DNA from: Citrobacter sp. R56
GTDB taxonomy: Bacteria > Pseudomonadota > Gammaproteobacteria > Enterobacterales > Enterobacteriaceae
Assembly (NCBI RefSeq): GCF_016811995.1
Contig: NZ_CP069159.1
Coordinates: 3,906,001-3,970,000, forward strand
Reading direction: 5' to 3'
DNA length: 64,000 nt
Shown here: positions 57,085-64,000 of the stretch, piece after piece
How positions within the stretch are numbered: the stretch's first letter is position 1
How the letters are laid out: each line of letters starts with the position of its first letter
Notes under the pieces: model-generated
Told to the model about the DNA's origin: nothing
What the model saw: only the letters and a program-made list of their open reading frames with translations
Databases searched by the model: none
Position numbers and translations under genes: made by a program

Positions 57085-57113
57085 CCGGATAAGGCAAAGC
57101 CGCCATCCGGCAG
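57085..57113. repeat. REP element
   Basis: GGCCGGATAAGGCAAAGCC then GCCATCCGGC: a standard REP palindrome after the regulator gene. Confidence 0.8.
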
Positions 57114-57125
57114 AGACACGGCACG

Positions 57126-57479
57126 CTACGCCTTACGTTCATTAATAAAGTAGTGCGCCAGCAACCCACCGCCCAGACCGGAACTGACCATCAGCATCAC
57201 CTGGAAGAACGTCTCGACGACCAGTTCCTCGCTGCTGACATCCCCACTCACGGAATACAGGGCAACACATTTTTTCCCGATAACCGCAACGGCGGCGCCT
57301 AAATAAATAATGCTGGCCCCTTTCACGTAGGTCTTCTCTTTATTCGCCTTTCGGGTAAACCAGTAAATGACAAAGACATACAATAAAAGCCACAGTACCG
57401 ATAGCGGGGTGACGTTAATCAGAAAAATAAGCGGGATAAAAAGCATGACACACAGAAAAAGAGCGGCGGGTTTATGCAT
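57126..57479 (-). CDS. Four-segment membrane protein of unknown function
   Basis: A 117-aa hydrophobic protein with about four membrane segments (near 3-20, 22-38, 52-68, 88-108) and a basic loop (TRKANKEKTYVKG). The start at 57479 is fixed by an ideal AGGAGG site eight bases upstream. No family recognised. It is convergent with the regulator gene. Confidence 0.75.
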   Translation of the reverse strand: MHKPAALFLCVMLFIPLIFLINVTPLSVLWLLLYVFVIYWFTRKANKEKTYVKGASIIYLGAAVAVIGKKCVALYSVSGDVSSEELVVETFFQVMLMVSSGLGGGLLAHYFINERKA

Positions 57480-57956
57480 AGTGCCTCCTGTTAGCGAAAC
57501 TGAAATATTAAGCGTATGGGATGACAATGCAATATGACGCAATAAACGCAGTGAGTAATAAACAAATCTGACTAAAAATTCAGGATAAAACACGATAATT
57601 TATCGTGAGTTCGTTTCATCTTCCTTCGGTTGCTCACTTAAACATTCTCCCTTTACCCTTATGAATAAAATCGGTGAACTCAAACGCGCCAAACCACGTT
57701 TCCCGCGTGATGGAGAACCTGCTAGTGGAATCCCTGCACTGCCGTGATCGACAGTGAACAGCTTGTCAGCCTGGAACAATTTAAAAACAATGAGTTATCG
57801 CCCAGTCCGATTATGGACTATCTTGTGAAAGATGTATTCATTCATCAGTGTTATTATTCCTGGCGTCGTTAAAACTATAATTTAAAACCATCATGGTTGA
57901 TGGGGTTCTTTTGCGCAAAATGTAAGGATGTGATCATATAAATTAATTTTTGAGTT
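57480..57956. other. AT-rich stretch with partial yjiN duplicate and a short open frame
   Basis: About 480 bp without an established gene. At 57653-57692 it contains a 40-bp near-copy of the yjiN start region. After it lies a 42-codon GTG frame (57744-57872) without a ribosome site, possibly a relic. The promoter of the NlpC/P60 gene must be at its right end. Confidence 0.55.
57653..57692 (+). repeat. Duplicate of the yjiN translation start (segment A)
   Basis: 39 of 40 bases match 58760-58799, covering the TTACCCTT leader and the first codons of yjiN (MNKI-ELKRAK). The copy then diverges after ACGCGCCAA. Confidence 0.85.
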
Positions 57957-58487
57957 ATGCTTCGTTTAATTTTATTTATTGTTTTTGTACTTTCCTCTTC
58001 AACCACCTTTGCTTTCGAAAAAATCATTCCTGAAGAGTGGGGAGTCGATACTGTTTTTGCTTTTAAATCATCGACTCTGCCAATACGCACTCTAAAAGAA
58101 GGGAATTTACAGCAACGTATTATGGATGAATATGCCCAATGGAAAGGCACTCGTTATCGCTGGGGCGGAAATAGTCATAATGGTATTGACTGTTCGGCGT
58201 TCACCCGAAGAGTGATACACACCGTCGCTCATCTGAATTTACCGAGAACAGCAGCGGAACAGAGTCATACTGGCTACCCCGTTCAACAGGAACAACTGAA
58301 ACCTGGAGACCTGGTCTTTTTTATGACAAAACCCAATGTTCGCCATGTCGGTGTCTTTGTCGGTAACGACCAATTTATCCATGCGTCGAGTTCCCGGGGC
58401 GTAATGCTCTCTCATTTGTCAGGCAGTTACTGGCAAGAGCATTATCTGACCGCCAGGAGAATGGCCTCGGTACGGGGAATGTCGTAG
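57957..58487 (+). CDS. Exported NlpC/P60 cysteine peptidase
   Basis: Predicted cell-wall hydrolase cleaving gamma-D-glutamyl-diaminopimelate or related stem-peptide bonds. 176 aa with a signal peptide (about 1-19). The NlpC/P60 catalytic set is complete: Cys79 in GIDCSAF, His130 in VRHVGVF and His142 in FIHASS, and RYRWGGNSHNG precedes the cysteine. It is visibly more AT-rich than its neighbours and has a weak ribosome site. It lies within an insert splitting a duplicate yjiN start, so horizontal acquisition is likely. Toxin-like use or simple wall turnover are both possible. Confidence 0.87.
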   Translation: MLRLILFIVFVLSSSTTFAFEKIIPEEWGVDTVFAFKSSTLPIRTLKEGNLQQRIMDEYAQWKGTRYRWGGNSHNGIDCSAFTRRVIHTVAHLNLPRTAAEQSHTGYPVQQEQLKPGDLVFFMTKPNVRHVGVFVGNDQFIHASSSRGVMLSHLSGSYWQEHYLTARRMASVRGMS

Positions 58488-58529
58488 CGTTCACGTTTGT
58501 CGCTGTCAGGCAGGGAATGCAGCAATTTG

Positions 58530-58567
58530 ACGCGCCAGGTTGTTGGCGCTCTCTTTGCTGCTGATAG
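58530..58567 (+). repeat. Duplicate of yjiN codons 8-20 (segment B)
   Basis: About 36 of 38 bases match 58791-58828 inside yjiN. With segment A it shares ACGCGCCA, so the two halves abut in yjiN but are separated here by about 840 bp carrying the peptidase gene. Confidence 0.8.
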
Positions 58568-58767
58568 CGGCGCTGGGTATGTACGAAACGGGGGCAGACA
58601 CGCTGTGGCTTTGTCATCAACCGTTACGCGTTTCAAAGTACAACGCTCAATAATGCGTTCATGATAATTTTCCGTTCATGATTCATGAACACATTAAAAT
58701 CGTGAACAGCGTGTCTTACCTCGCTGCCTTTTTCACTTTTCCCCCGCCTCCCTCTATCCTTACCCTT

Positions 58768-60048
58768 ATGAATAAAATCGTTGAACTCAAACGCGCCAAG
58801 TTGTTGGCGCTCTCTTTGCTGCTGATGGCTGCGGCAACGTTTGTCATTACGCTCTTTTTGCCGCCCAACTTTTGGGTGCTGGGCATTAAGGCGATTGCCG
58901 AAGCCGCGATGGTCGGCGCGCTGGCCGACTGGTTTGCAGTGGTGGCGCTGTTTCGCCGGGTGCCGATTCCGTTTATTTCTCGCCATACGGCGATTATCCC
59001 GCGCAATAAAGACCGGATCGGCGAAAATCTCGGCCAGTTCGTCCAGGAGAAATTTCTCGATACTCAGTCACTGGTGGCGCTGATTCGCCGCCACGAACCG
59101 GCCAGCCTTCTCGGTAACTGGTTCAGCCAGCCGGAAAACGCCCAGCGGATAGGGCAACATCTGTTGCAAATCATGAGCGGCTTTCTGGAGCTGACCGACG
59201 ACGCCCGTATTCAACGGCTGATCAAACGCGCGGTACATAAAGCCATTGATAAGGTGGATCTTTCCGGTGCCAGTGCATTAATGCTGGAGAGTATGACCAA
59301 AAACGATCGCCATCAGGCGTTGCTCGACACGCTAATTGCCCAGCTAATCGCCCTGCTGCAGCGTGACAGCTCACGGGCGTTTATCGCCCACCAGATTGTG
59401 CGCTGGCTGGAGACGGAGCACCCGCTTAAAGCGAAGATTTTGCCGACCGAATGGCTGGGAGAACACAGCGCCGAACTGGTTTCGGAGGCCGTCAACTCGC
59501 TACTTGATGATATCAGCCACGATCGCGCCCATCAGATCCGCCATGCATTCGATCGCGCGACGTTTACGTTGATCGACAAGCTCAAACACGATCCGGAAAT
59601 GGCGTTGCGGGCAGAGAATATCAAAGCGTATCTGAAAGAGGATGAGGCGTTTAACCGTTATCTCGGCGAGCTGTGGGGGGATGTCCGTCAGTGGCTGAAA
59701 GCGGATATTAATGCCGAGGATTCCCGGGTGAAGCAGCGGATTGCGCATGCCGGACAATGGTTTGGTGAAACGCTGGTCGCCGACGAAGCGCTGCGTGCAT
59801 CGCTGAATGGTCATCTGGAACAGGCCGCGCGTAAGGTCGCGCCAGAGTTCGCCGCGTTCCTGACGCGCCACATTAGCGACACGGTCAAAAGCTGGGATGC
59901 GCGGGATATGTCGCAGCAAATTGAGCTGAATATCGGCAAAGATTTGCAGTTTATCCGCGTCAACGGCACGCTGGTCGGTGGCTCCATCGGACTGGTGCTG
60001 TATCTGCTCTCGCAAATTCCGTCTCTGCTGACGCTGCCGAACCTTTAA
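58768..60048 (+). CDS. yjiN: DUF445 inner-membrane protein YjiN
   Basis: A 426-aa protein, the E. coli length when started at ATG 58768. Two membrane segments near the N-terminus (about 10-55), a long helical cytoplasmic or periplasmic body, and a C-terminal membrane segment ([18 protein letters not shown]) are visible. Function unknown; reported as zinc-responsive in some strains. The first 20 codons are partly duplicated upstream. Confidence 0.92.
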   Translation: MNKIVELKRAKLLALSLLLMAAATFVITLFLPPNFWVLGIKAIAEAAMVGALADWFAVVALFRRVPIPFISRHTAIIPRNKDRIGENLGQFVQEKFLDTQSLVALIRRHEPASLLGNWFSQPENAQRIGQHLLQIMSGFLELTDDARIQRLIKRAVHKAIDKVDLSGASALMLESMTKNDRHQALLDTLIAQLIALLQRDSSRAFIAHQIVRWLETEHPLKAKILPTEWLGEHSAELVSEAVNSLLDDISHDRAHQIRHAFDRATFTLIDKLKHDPEMALRAENIKAYLKEDEAFNRYLGELWGDVRQWLKADINAEDSRVKQRIAHAGQWFGETLVADEALRASLNGHLEQAARKVAPEFAAFLTRHISDTVKSWDARDMSQQIELNIGKDLQFIRVNGTLVGGSIGLVLYLLSQIPSLLTLPNL

Positions 60049-60068
60049 CGCGGATGTGAAGCCCTGGC

Positions 60069-60176
60069 TTGCCGGATGGCGCTGCGCTTATCCGGCCTAC
60101 AGACTGCGCCCTACCCGGCCAAACGGAGCAGGGTTTTGTATGCCGGATAAGGCATTTATGCCGCCATCCGGCAAAA
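60069..60176. repeat. REP pair between yjiN and the GH105 gene
   Basis: GCCGGATGGCGCTGCGCTTATCC and an opposed GCCGGATAAGGC... GCCATCCGGC unit separate two convergent genes. Confidence 0.85.
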
Positions 60177-60179
60177 ACG

Positions 60180-61262
60180 CTATCGCGTTGCCTCGAGCCA
60201 GTTTCCCTGGTCCATTTCCAGCAACAGCAGCATGGTGAGCGCCTGCGCATAAGGCACCGGGGCTATCGCGATGTCACAGTAATACTGGATATCCCAGCCG
60301 AGCATCGTCCCGCGTGAAGCTTCCAGCACCAGACCGCCGTCGTCGATCCGCGCCATTACGGCGTCGAACGCACGCAGCGCACTGGCGCTGACGGAATCAT
60401 CCAGAATCCCCATCCGCACGCCGCGCAGCATACCGTAGGCAATGCCTGCCGTTGCTGATGATTCCTGCGGTGACAGCGGATCGTCGAGCACCGTATGCCA
60501 CATGCCGTTGTCGGCCTGCAGCTCGCAGAGCGTGCGTACCTGGCGCGCCACCACCTGCGACAGAAAACGCCGCACGCTGGTGTCGAGATGCTCGCCCATC
60601 AGCTCGATAAACTCCGGGATCGCCACGGTGATCCACGCATTGCCCCGCGCCCAGAACGCCCCGGCGTAATGGTGTTTATCCACAAACGTCCAGCCGTGAT
60701 ACCACAGCCCGCTCGCCGGATCGCTGAGATAGCGCGTGTGCAGCAGGAACTGGTATCCCGCTTCATCAATCAGATCCTGACGTTTCAGCGCAATGCCCGC
60801 CACGCCAAGGAACAGGCAGGTCATAAACAGCGTGTCATCCCACAGCTGGCCGGTATTGGCCTGCTCTTTCACCACATGCTGAAAACCGCCCTCTTCCGTT
60901 TTTGGCAAATCACGCAGAAGCGCATCCGCCCAGTCATTGACGACGGCCAACAGATCCTGACGCTGATGATGTTTCGCCACCAGCGCCAGCGCGATCATCG
61001 GCGCCGTGGTGTTGATCTGCATCTCCGGCAAACCTTTGCCGATCTGTGTTTCATACCAGGTGAGGATCGACTGTTGCAGCGCCGTGTCCTGCTGGAAATC
61101 CGCAAAACGCCAGAAACCGTACAGCCCCACGCCGATCTCCCACTCCCACTCTTCGAAGTGGATCGAAAATCCGTCGCTGGTACCTACTTCATCAAGGTTT
61201 TTCAGACGGCAAAATCCGCGAACCACCTGATCCAACGTTCCCATCAGTGCATCACGATTCAT
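60180..61262 (-). CDS. Unsaturated glucuronyl/rhamnogalacturonyl hydrolase (GH105/GH88-like)
   Basis: An alpha/alpha-barrel hydrolase of 360 aa that removes 4,5-unsaturated uronic acid from oligosaccharides produced by lyases. Family motifs are QLWDDTLFMTCLFL (catalytic-type Asp at 142-143), GAFWARGNAWIT and QESSATAGIAYGML. No signal peptide, so cytoplasmic. It overlaps the preceding gene by 4 bp (ATGA), so it is the distal gene of the operon. GH105 versus GH88 cannot be settled by eye. Confidence 0.85.
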   Translation of the reverse strand: MNRDALMGTLDQVVRGFCRLKNLDEVGTSDGFSIHFEEWEWEIGVGLYGFWRFADFQQDTALQQSILTWYETQIGKGLPEMQINTTAPMIALALVAKHHQRQDLLAVVNDWADALLRDLPKTEEGGFQHVVKEQANTGQLWDDTLFMTCLFLGVAGIALKRQDLIDEAGYQFLLHTRYLSDPASGLWYHGWTFVDKHHYAGAFWARGNAWITVAIPEFIELMGEHLDTSVRRFLSQVVARQVRTLCELQADNGMWHTVLDDPLSPQESSATAGIAYGMLRGVRMGILDDSVSASALRAFDAVMARIDDGGLVLEASRGTMLGWDIQYYCDIAIAPVPYAQALTMLLLLEMDQGNWLEATR

Positions 61263-62416
61263 GCCTGGACTCCTTTAATCAGTCTGGCCGCACGATCGCG
61301 CAGGCTCGCATCGTCTGCCATGAGGGCGAGAGCAGACAGCCCTCGATAATCAACGGGATAGCTTACGATTGCATTCAATTCAGCCAGCCCCTGCGCTTCA
61401 ACCACGCTCAGCCAGTTTTCCAGCCGCGCTTTGGCGATCGCCTGCTGCTCGCGCCCTTTGCGGCACGAAGCGATAAACAACTCGTCCGGGAAGCACTGCC
61501 CCGCCAGATACTGCGCGGCATGAAAAGCCAGCGCGTGATTCTCGGTGTCGAAACGCATGGCGTCGCATCCGCGCTCATCCCGCCAGTAGCGGTAGCCCAT
61601 CAGCGTGGATTTTATGCGGCGGAACAGCACCTCAGAAAAGTATTCGCCCTGGTGGCAACGCCAGATTTGCAGCAGTGGCAGCACGGAGAACACTGAAGCC
61701 TCTTCGCGCGCGCTGATGTGCTTGAGGGCGCTGTACAGCAGCGCTTCCGCCTGCGGTCCGTATTCGCGCTGTTGCATCAGCGTCAACAGGTGGCTCGCGC
61801 AGACGTTGGTATGGGAAACCACCGGATGCTGGGACGCGCATTGATGTTCAGCCAGCACCTGAGTGTGGGGAAACGCCGCGCTCAGCGCTTCCGCGCCCAG
61901 ATAGACCATCTGCAGAGAGCTGTTCAATTCGCGTTCCGCCAGCTCATCCAGATGGATCAGCAGACTGTTTTTGCCTGCGCGTAACGGGATTTCAACGTCG
62001 GTATGCTGCATAAGGTTGCGCGTAAACGGCGTGAAGCAAGCAACCTGAGCGCCCTCACACCAGACTCGCACCCCGCCGCAGGTGCCCAGACGAAACGCGA
62101 AGGTCCCGGTGGACGGCGCGTAAAGATCAATCGCCAGCCAGCGCTGAACGTGAAACGGCAGCGGGCGGAAGTCAGGGAAAGAGACCACGCCAAGTTCGTC
62201 GGCAATAACGGCTTCATTGCAGGTCAGGGCCACAGCGGGATCGACCGCGCGCTGCGCCAGGTTTTGGCGAAACACGTCGCGACAAAATGATTCACTGGTC
62301 GCCGGGTCTGCCCCTTCGCCCGTGTAAAACTCGGCAAAGCGTTCTGTTTTTGCCGCTGAGAACAGGAAACGCGTCAGTGCGTCTCCCTGTACCAATTTCC
62401 AGTCACCCTGTGACAT
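61259..62416 (-). CDS. Uncharacterised protein of a carbohydrate operon
   Basis: A 385-aa soluble protein with no signal peptide. The first 170 residues look beta-sandwich-like (FAFRLGTCGGVRVWCEGAQV; DVEIPLRAGKNSLLIHLDEL), reminiscent of a carbohydrate-binding or GH-associated N-domain. The rest is helical (LLYSALKHISAREE, AMRFDTENHALAFHAAQYL), possibly an incomplete alpha-toroid. Translationally coupled to the GH105 gene and preceded by three CRP-like sites. I do not recognise the family; a role with uronate-containing oligosaccharides is inferred from context only. Confidence 0.7.
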   Translation of the reverse strand: MSQGDWKLVQGDALTRFLFSAAKTERFAEFYTGEGADPATSESFCRDVFRQNLAQRAVDPAVALTCNEAVIADELGVVSFPDFRPLPFHVQRWLAIDLYAPSTGTFAFRLGTCGGVRVWCEGAQVACFTPFTRNLMQHTDVEIPLRAGKNSLLIHLDELAERELNSSLQMVYLGAEALSAAFPHTQVLAEHQCASQHPVVSHTNVCASHLLTLMQQREYGPQAEALLYSALKHISAREEASVFSVLPLLQIWRCHQGEYFSEVLFRRIKSTLMGYRYWRDERGCDAMRFDTENHALAFHAAQYLAGQCFPDELFIASCRKGREQQAIAKARLENWLSVVEAQGLAELNAIVSYPVDYRGLSALALMADDASLRDRAARLIKGVQA

Positions 62417-62552
62417 ATTTGCTCAACTCCAGCAGGATTCATGCGATGGGCGATATTTTCAGCGGGTTTGATTTTTGAGGCGAGCAACCATTTTTGGCAA
62501 ATATCGGGATATGCCTGACAACTCACAATCCGGAGGATACCAGGGGATGCAG

Positions 62553-62650
62553 AGTGATCCAGGTCACACTTTATTGAGGGTGATGGCAATGCAGCGTGAT
62601 GCAGATCACGCTAAATTTGAGACTCACCCCATTTGCGTGATCCGCGTCAC
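62553..62650 (-). promoter_or_regulatory. Three CRP-like sites spaced about 42 bp
   Basis: GTGA-N6-TCAC occurs at 62554-62567, 62596-62609 and 62637-62650; centres are 42 and 41 bp apart, about four helical turns. They precede the 385-aa gene by about 135-235 bp. Confidence 0.65.
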
Positions 62651-62657
62651 ATAAAAA

Positions 62658-64000
62658 TTACCCTTTCAGGATTTTAAGTTCTTCGCTCAGGCTGTCTGCC
62701 AGCGACCGCACCCGCGAAGCGTCAAACAATACGTGCAGACCAGGCGACGCATCAGCGTGTTTTGCACAGTAATCTTCCAGCTCAGCCGCGCTTCGGTACA
62801 GCTCCTGAATGTTGATCTGGCAGATCTCGCGCATGCTCCAGCTATTCTCCGCTTCGTGGGCAAAACGCAGGGTGAAAAAGGCTTTCTGAGCATGTAAAAA
62901 CAGGTGGCAGTAGAGTGCAAACCCTTGCCACTCCTCCAGCCAGCGACGTTTTAGCGCGTAAGGGAAGGCCGCCGTTTGCGCAAAACTCAGCGCCTGCTCA
63001 CGCAGCGCTGTCGCGGCCTCCCGGGCTTCGTCTTTTTCGCTGGCAATACGGGAGAGGCAGGCGGCAGATGTTTCTACATCGCTGCGATCGAAGGTGATGT
63101 CACGCTCCGAGCCGGGCAGCCAGTGGTTACGGTTAAGCTGCCCGTACAAACTCCAGACCGCCTGGCCGTAGCTTTCCGGCACCTGGCTGTGACGGTGAAA
63201 AACATGGTCACGCACGTAGGTGGCCTTGTACAGCACCTGCCCAGCCTGCTCCATCAGCGAACAGAACGTTTCAAACGTTTTCTCGTCGGGACGCCAGCCG
63301 TAGGTTTCATCCAGCCACCAGGTCATCAGTTGCGCTTCGCTATAGTGCGTTCCGCTATTGGCCAGCATCCGGCTACATGCCACCAGATTACAGGCGCTCA
63401 GGGTGCCCATAATCCAGTGGTTATCAACGCCTTCCCAGCTGGCTTTACATACCGCGCCACGAATTGCCGGATTACTGCGACACCACAACAGTCTTCCCTG
63501 CAACTCATTGATACGCGGGAACGGGAAAACGCCCCAGCCGACTTCCTCGCCGACCAGATCGATGTCGGCCCACACTTCACGTTCGCGGACCTGCAACAGC
63601 GCCGGGTTGTTGGGAAAAGAGGGCCAGAACCGCTCTGGCGTGAGTTTGATGGAGACACTGACGCTTTCCGGCAACGGGCGGATCGCCGCCAGCACATTGC
63701 CGAGATCGTGGTTTCCGGCAGGGAATACGCGCAGCACCAGATGTTTGTTTTCTGCCTGCATCACGCGGGATAACGTATTGAAGCAGCGACTGTAAATGGC
63801 AAAACTGCGCTCGTCACGCTGGGGCTGCGTTGTGTCGTCTTCCGACGGTAACTCCCAGTTAGGACGCGAAACCGGCAACAGGCCGTCGGTGTTGGAAATC
63901 GCCACCAGTAAGCCGGTGAGCGCCGGAATACGCTGGCAAATCAGCGAGACTTTGTCGGCGAGATAACCGCACCAGAAATCGACGTCAAACCGGACGCCGC
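62658..64000 (-). CDS. Probable glycoside-active enzyme (partial, runs off the right edge)
   Basis: The frame is open without a stop from its end at 62658 to the window edge, giving at least 447 residues; the GTG at 63905 is internal and not a needed start. The segment FDVDFWCGYLADKVSLICQR then IPALTGLLVAIS recalls the barrel-strand pattern of alpha-glucuronidases (GH67), and the C-terminal half is helical. That link is tentative. It precedes the 385-aa/GH105 pair in the same orientation with a 241-bp gap. The missing N-terminus prevents firm assignment. Confidence 0.6.
   Translation of the reverse strand, partial: GVRFDVDFWCGYLADKVSLICQRIPALTGLLVAISNTDGLLPVSRPNWELPSEDDTTQPQRDERSFAIYSRCFNTLSRVMQAENKHLVLRVFPAGNHDLGNVLAAIRPLPESVSVSIKLTPERFWPSFPNNPALLQVREREVWADIDLVGEEVGWGVFPFPRINELQGRLLWCRSNPAIRGAVCKASWEGVDNHWIMGTLSACNLVACSRMLANSGTHYSEAQLMTWWLDETYGWRPDEKTFETFCSLMEQAGQVLYKATYVRDHVFHRHSQVPESYGQAVWSLYGQLNRNHWLPGSERDITFDRSDVETSAACLSRIASEKDEAREAATALREQALSFAQTAAFPYALKRRWLEEWQGFALYCHLFLHAQKAFFTLRFAHEAENSWSMREICQINIQELYRSAAELEDYCAKHADASPGLHVLFDASRVRSLADSLSEELKILKG

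Noticed and set aside
57744-57872. 42-codon GTG frame in the AT-rich stretch
   Set aside because: No Shine-Dalgarno sequence and no recognised family; kept only as a possible relic.
63903-63905. GTG at 63905 as the start of the last gene
   Set aside because: The frame stays open with protein-like sequence to the window edge, so the gene is partial and the GTG is internal.

Overview
The window is chromosomal DNA from a member of the Enterobacteriaceae. It follows the E. coli K-12 gene order of the 98-100 min region almost gene for gene (osmY, prfC, yjjG, rimI, holD, rsmC, three tRNA-Leu, fhuF, bglJ, yjjQ, yjjP, yjjB, dnaT, dnaC, yjjA, opgB, lgoD, lgoR, tsr, hpa cluster, btsT, yjiX, yjiA, yjiN). 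Protein sequences are close to E. coli, but the accessory content differs. This fits Citrobacter or a near relative; the genus is inference.

Region 1 (1-18,000) is mostly housekeeping: osmY (partial), peptide release factor 3, the holD-rimI-yjjG cluster, rsmC and a tandem leuQPV-type tRNA operon. It continues with a GGDEF diguanylate cyclase, Fur-controlled fhuF, an orphan PTS EIIC permease, a YbaK-like deacylase, the regulators bglJ/yjjQ, the yjjPB exporter, dnaTC, yjjA and opgB. A probable 35-codon membrane-protein gene with its own terminator lies between yjjQ and yjjP.

Region 2 (18,000-24,700) is an L-galactonate/hexuronate locus. A tagaturonate reductase paralogue and lgoD are transcribed leftward. 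lgoR and a three-gene TRAP transporter run rightward, the transporter sitting where K-12 has the MFS permease lgoT. Chemotaxis receptor tsr follows with a near-consensus sigma-28 promoter.

Region 3 (26,500-36,531) is a complete hydroxyproline catabolic cluster in two divergent operons around an AraC-type regulator. It holds a 2-epimerase, a three-subunit D-hydroxyproline dehydrogenase, a deaminase, an alpha-ketoglutarate semialdehyde dehydrogenase, an APC permease and a pyrroline/piperideine carboxylate reductase. The same 21-bp motif precedes both operons. The cluster abuts the 4-hydroxyphenylacetate (hpa) cluster (36,532-47,804), which is complete from monooxygenase to aldolase with both regulators and the transporter.

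Region 4 (47,805-64,000) begins with btsT, whose upstream DNA has a CRP site and four 20-bp-spaced BtsR-like repeats, then yjiX and yjiA. In place of the K-12 restriction 'immigration control region' there is a BrnTA toxin-antitoxin pair, an OmpA-like/secreted-protein pair, a xapA-MFS-xapR-like nucleoside locus, a small membrane protein and an AT-rich NlpC/P60 gene inserted in a partial duplicate of the yjiN 5' end. yjiN is followed by a poorly described glycoside operon (GH105 hydrolase, unknown 385-aa protein, and a third gene running off the window) with three in-phase CRP-like sites. REP/BIME elements are scattered through the right half.
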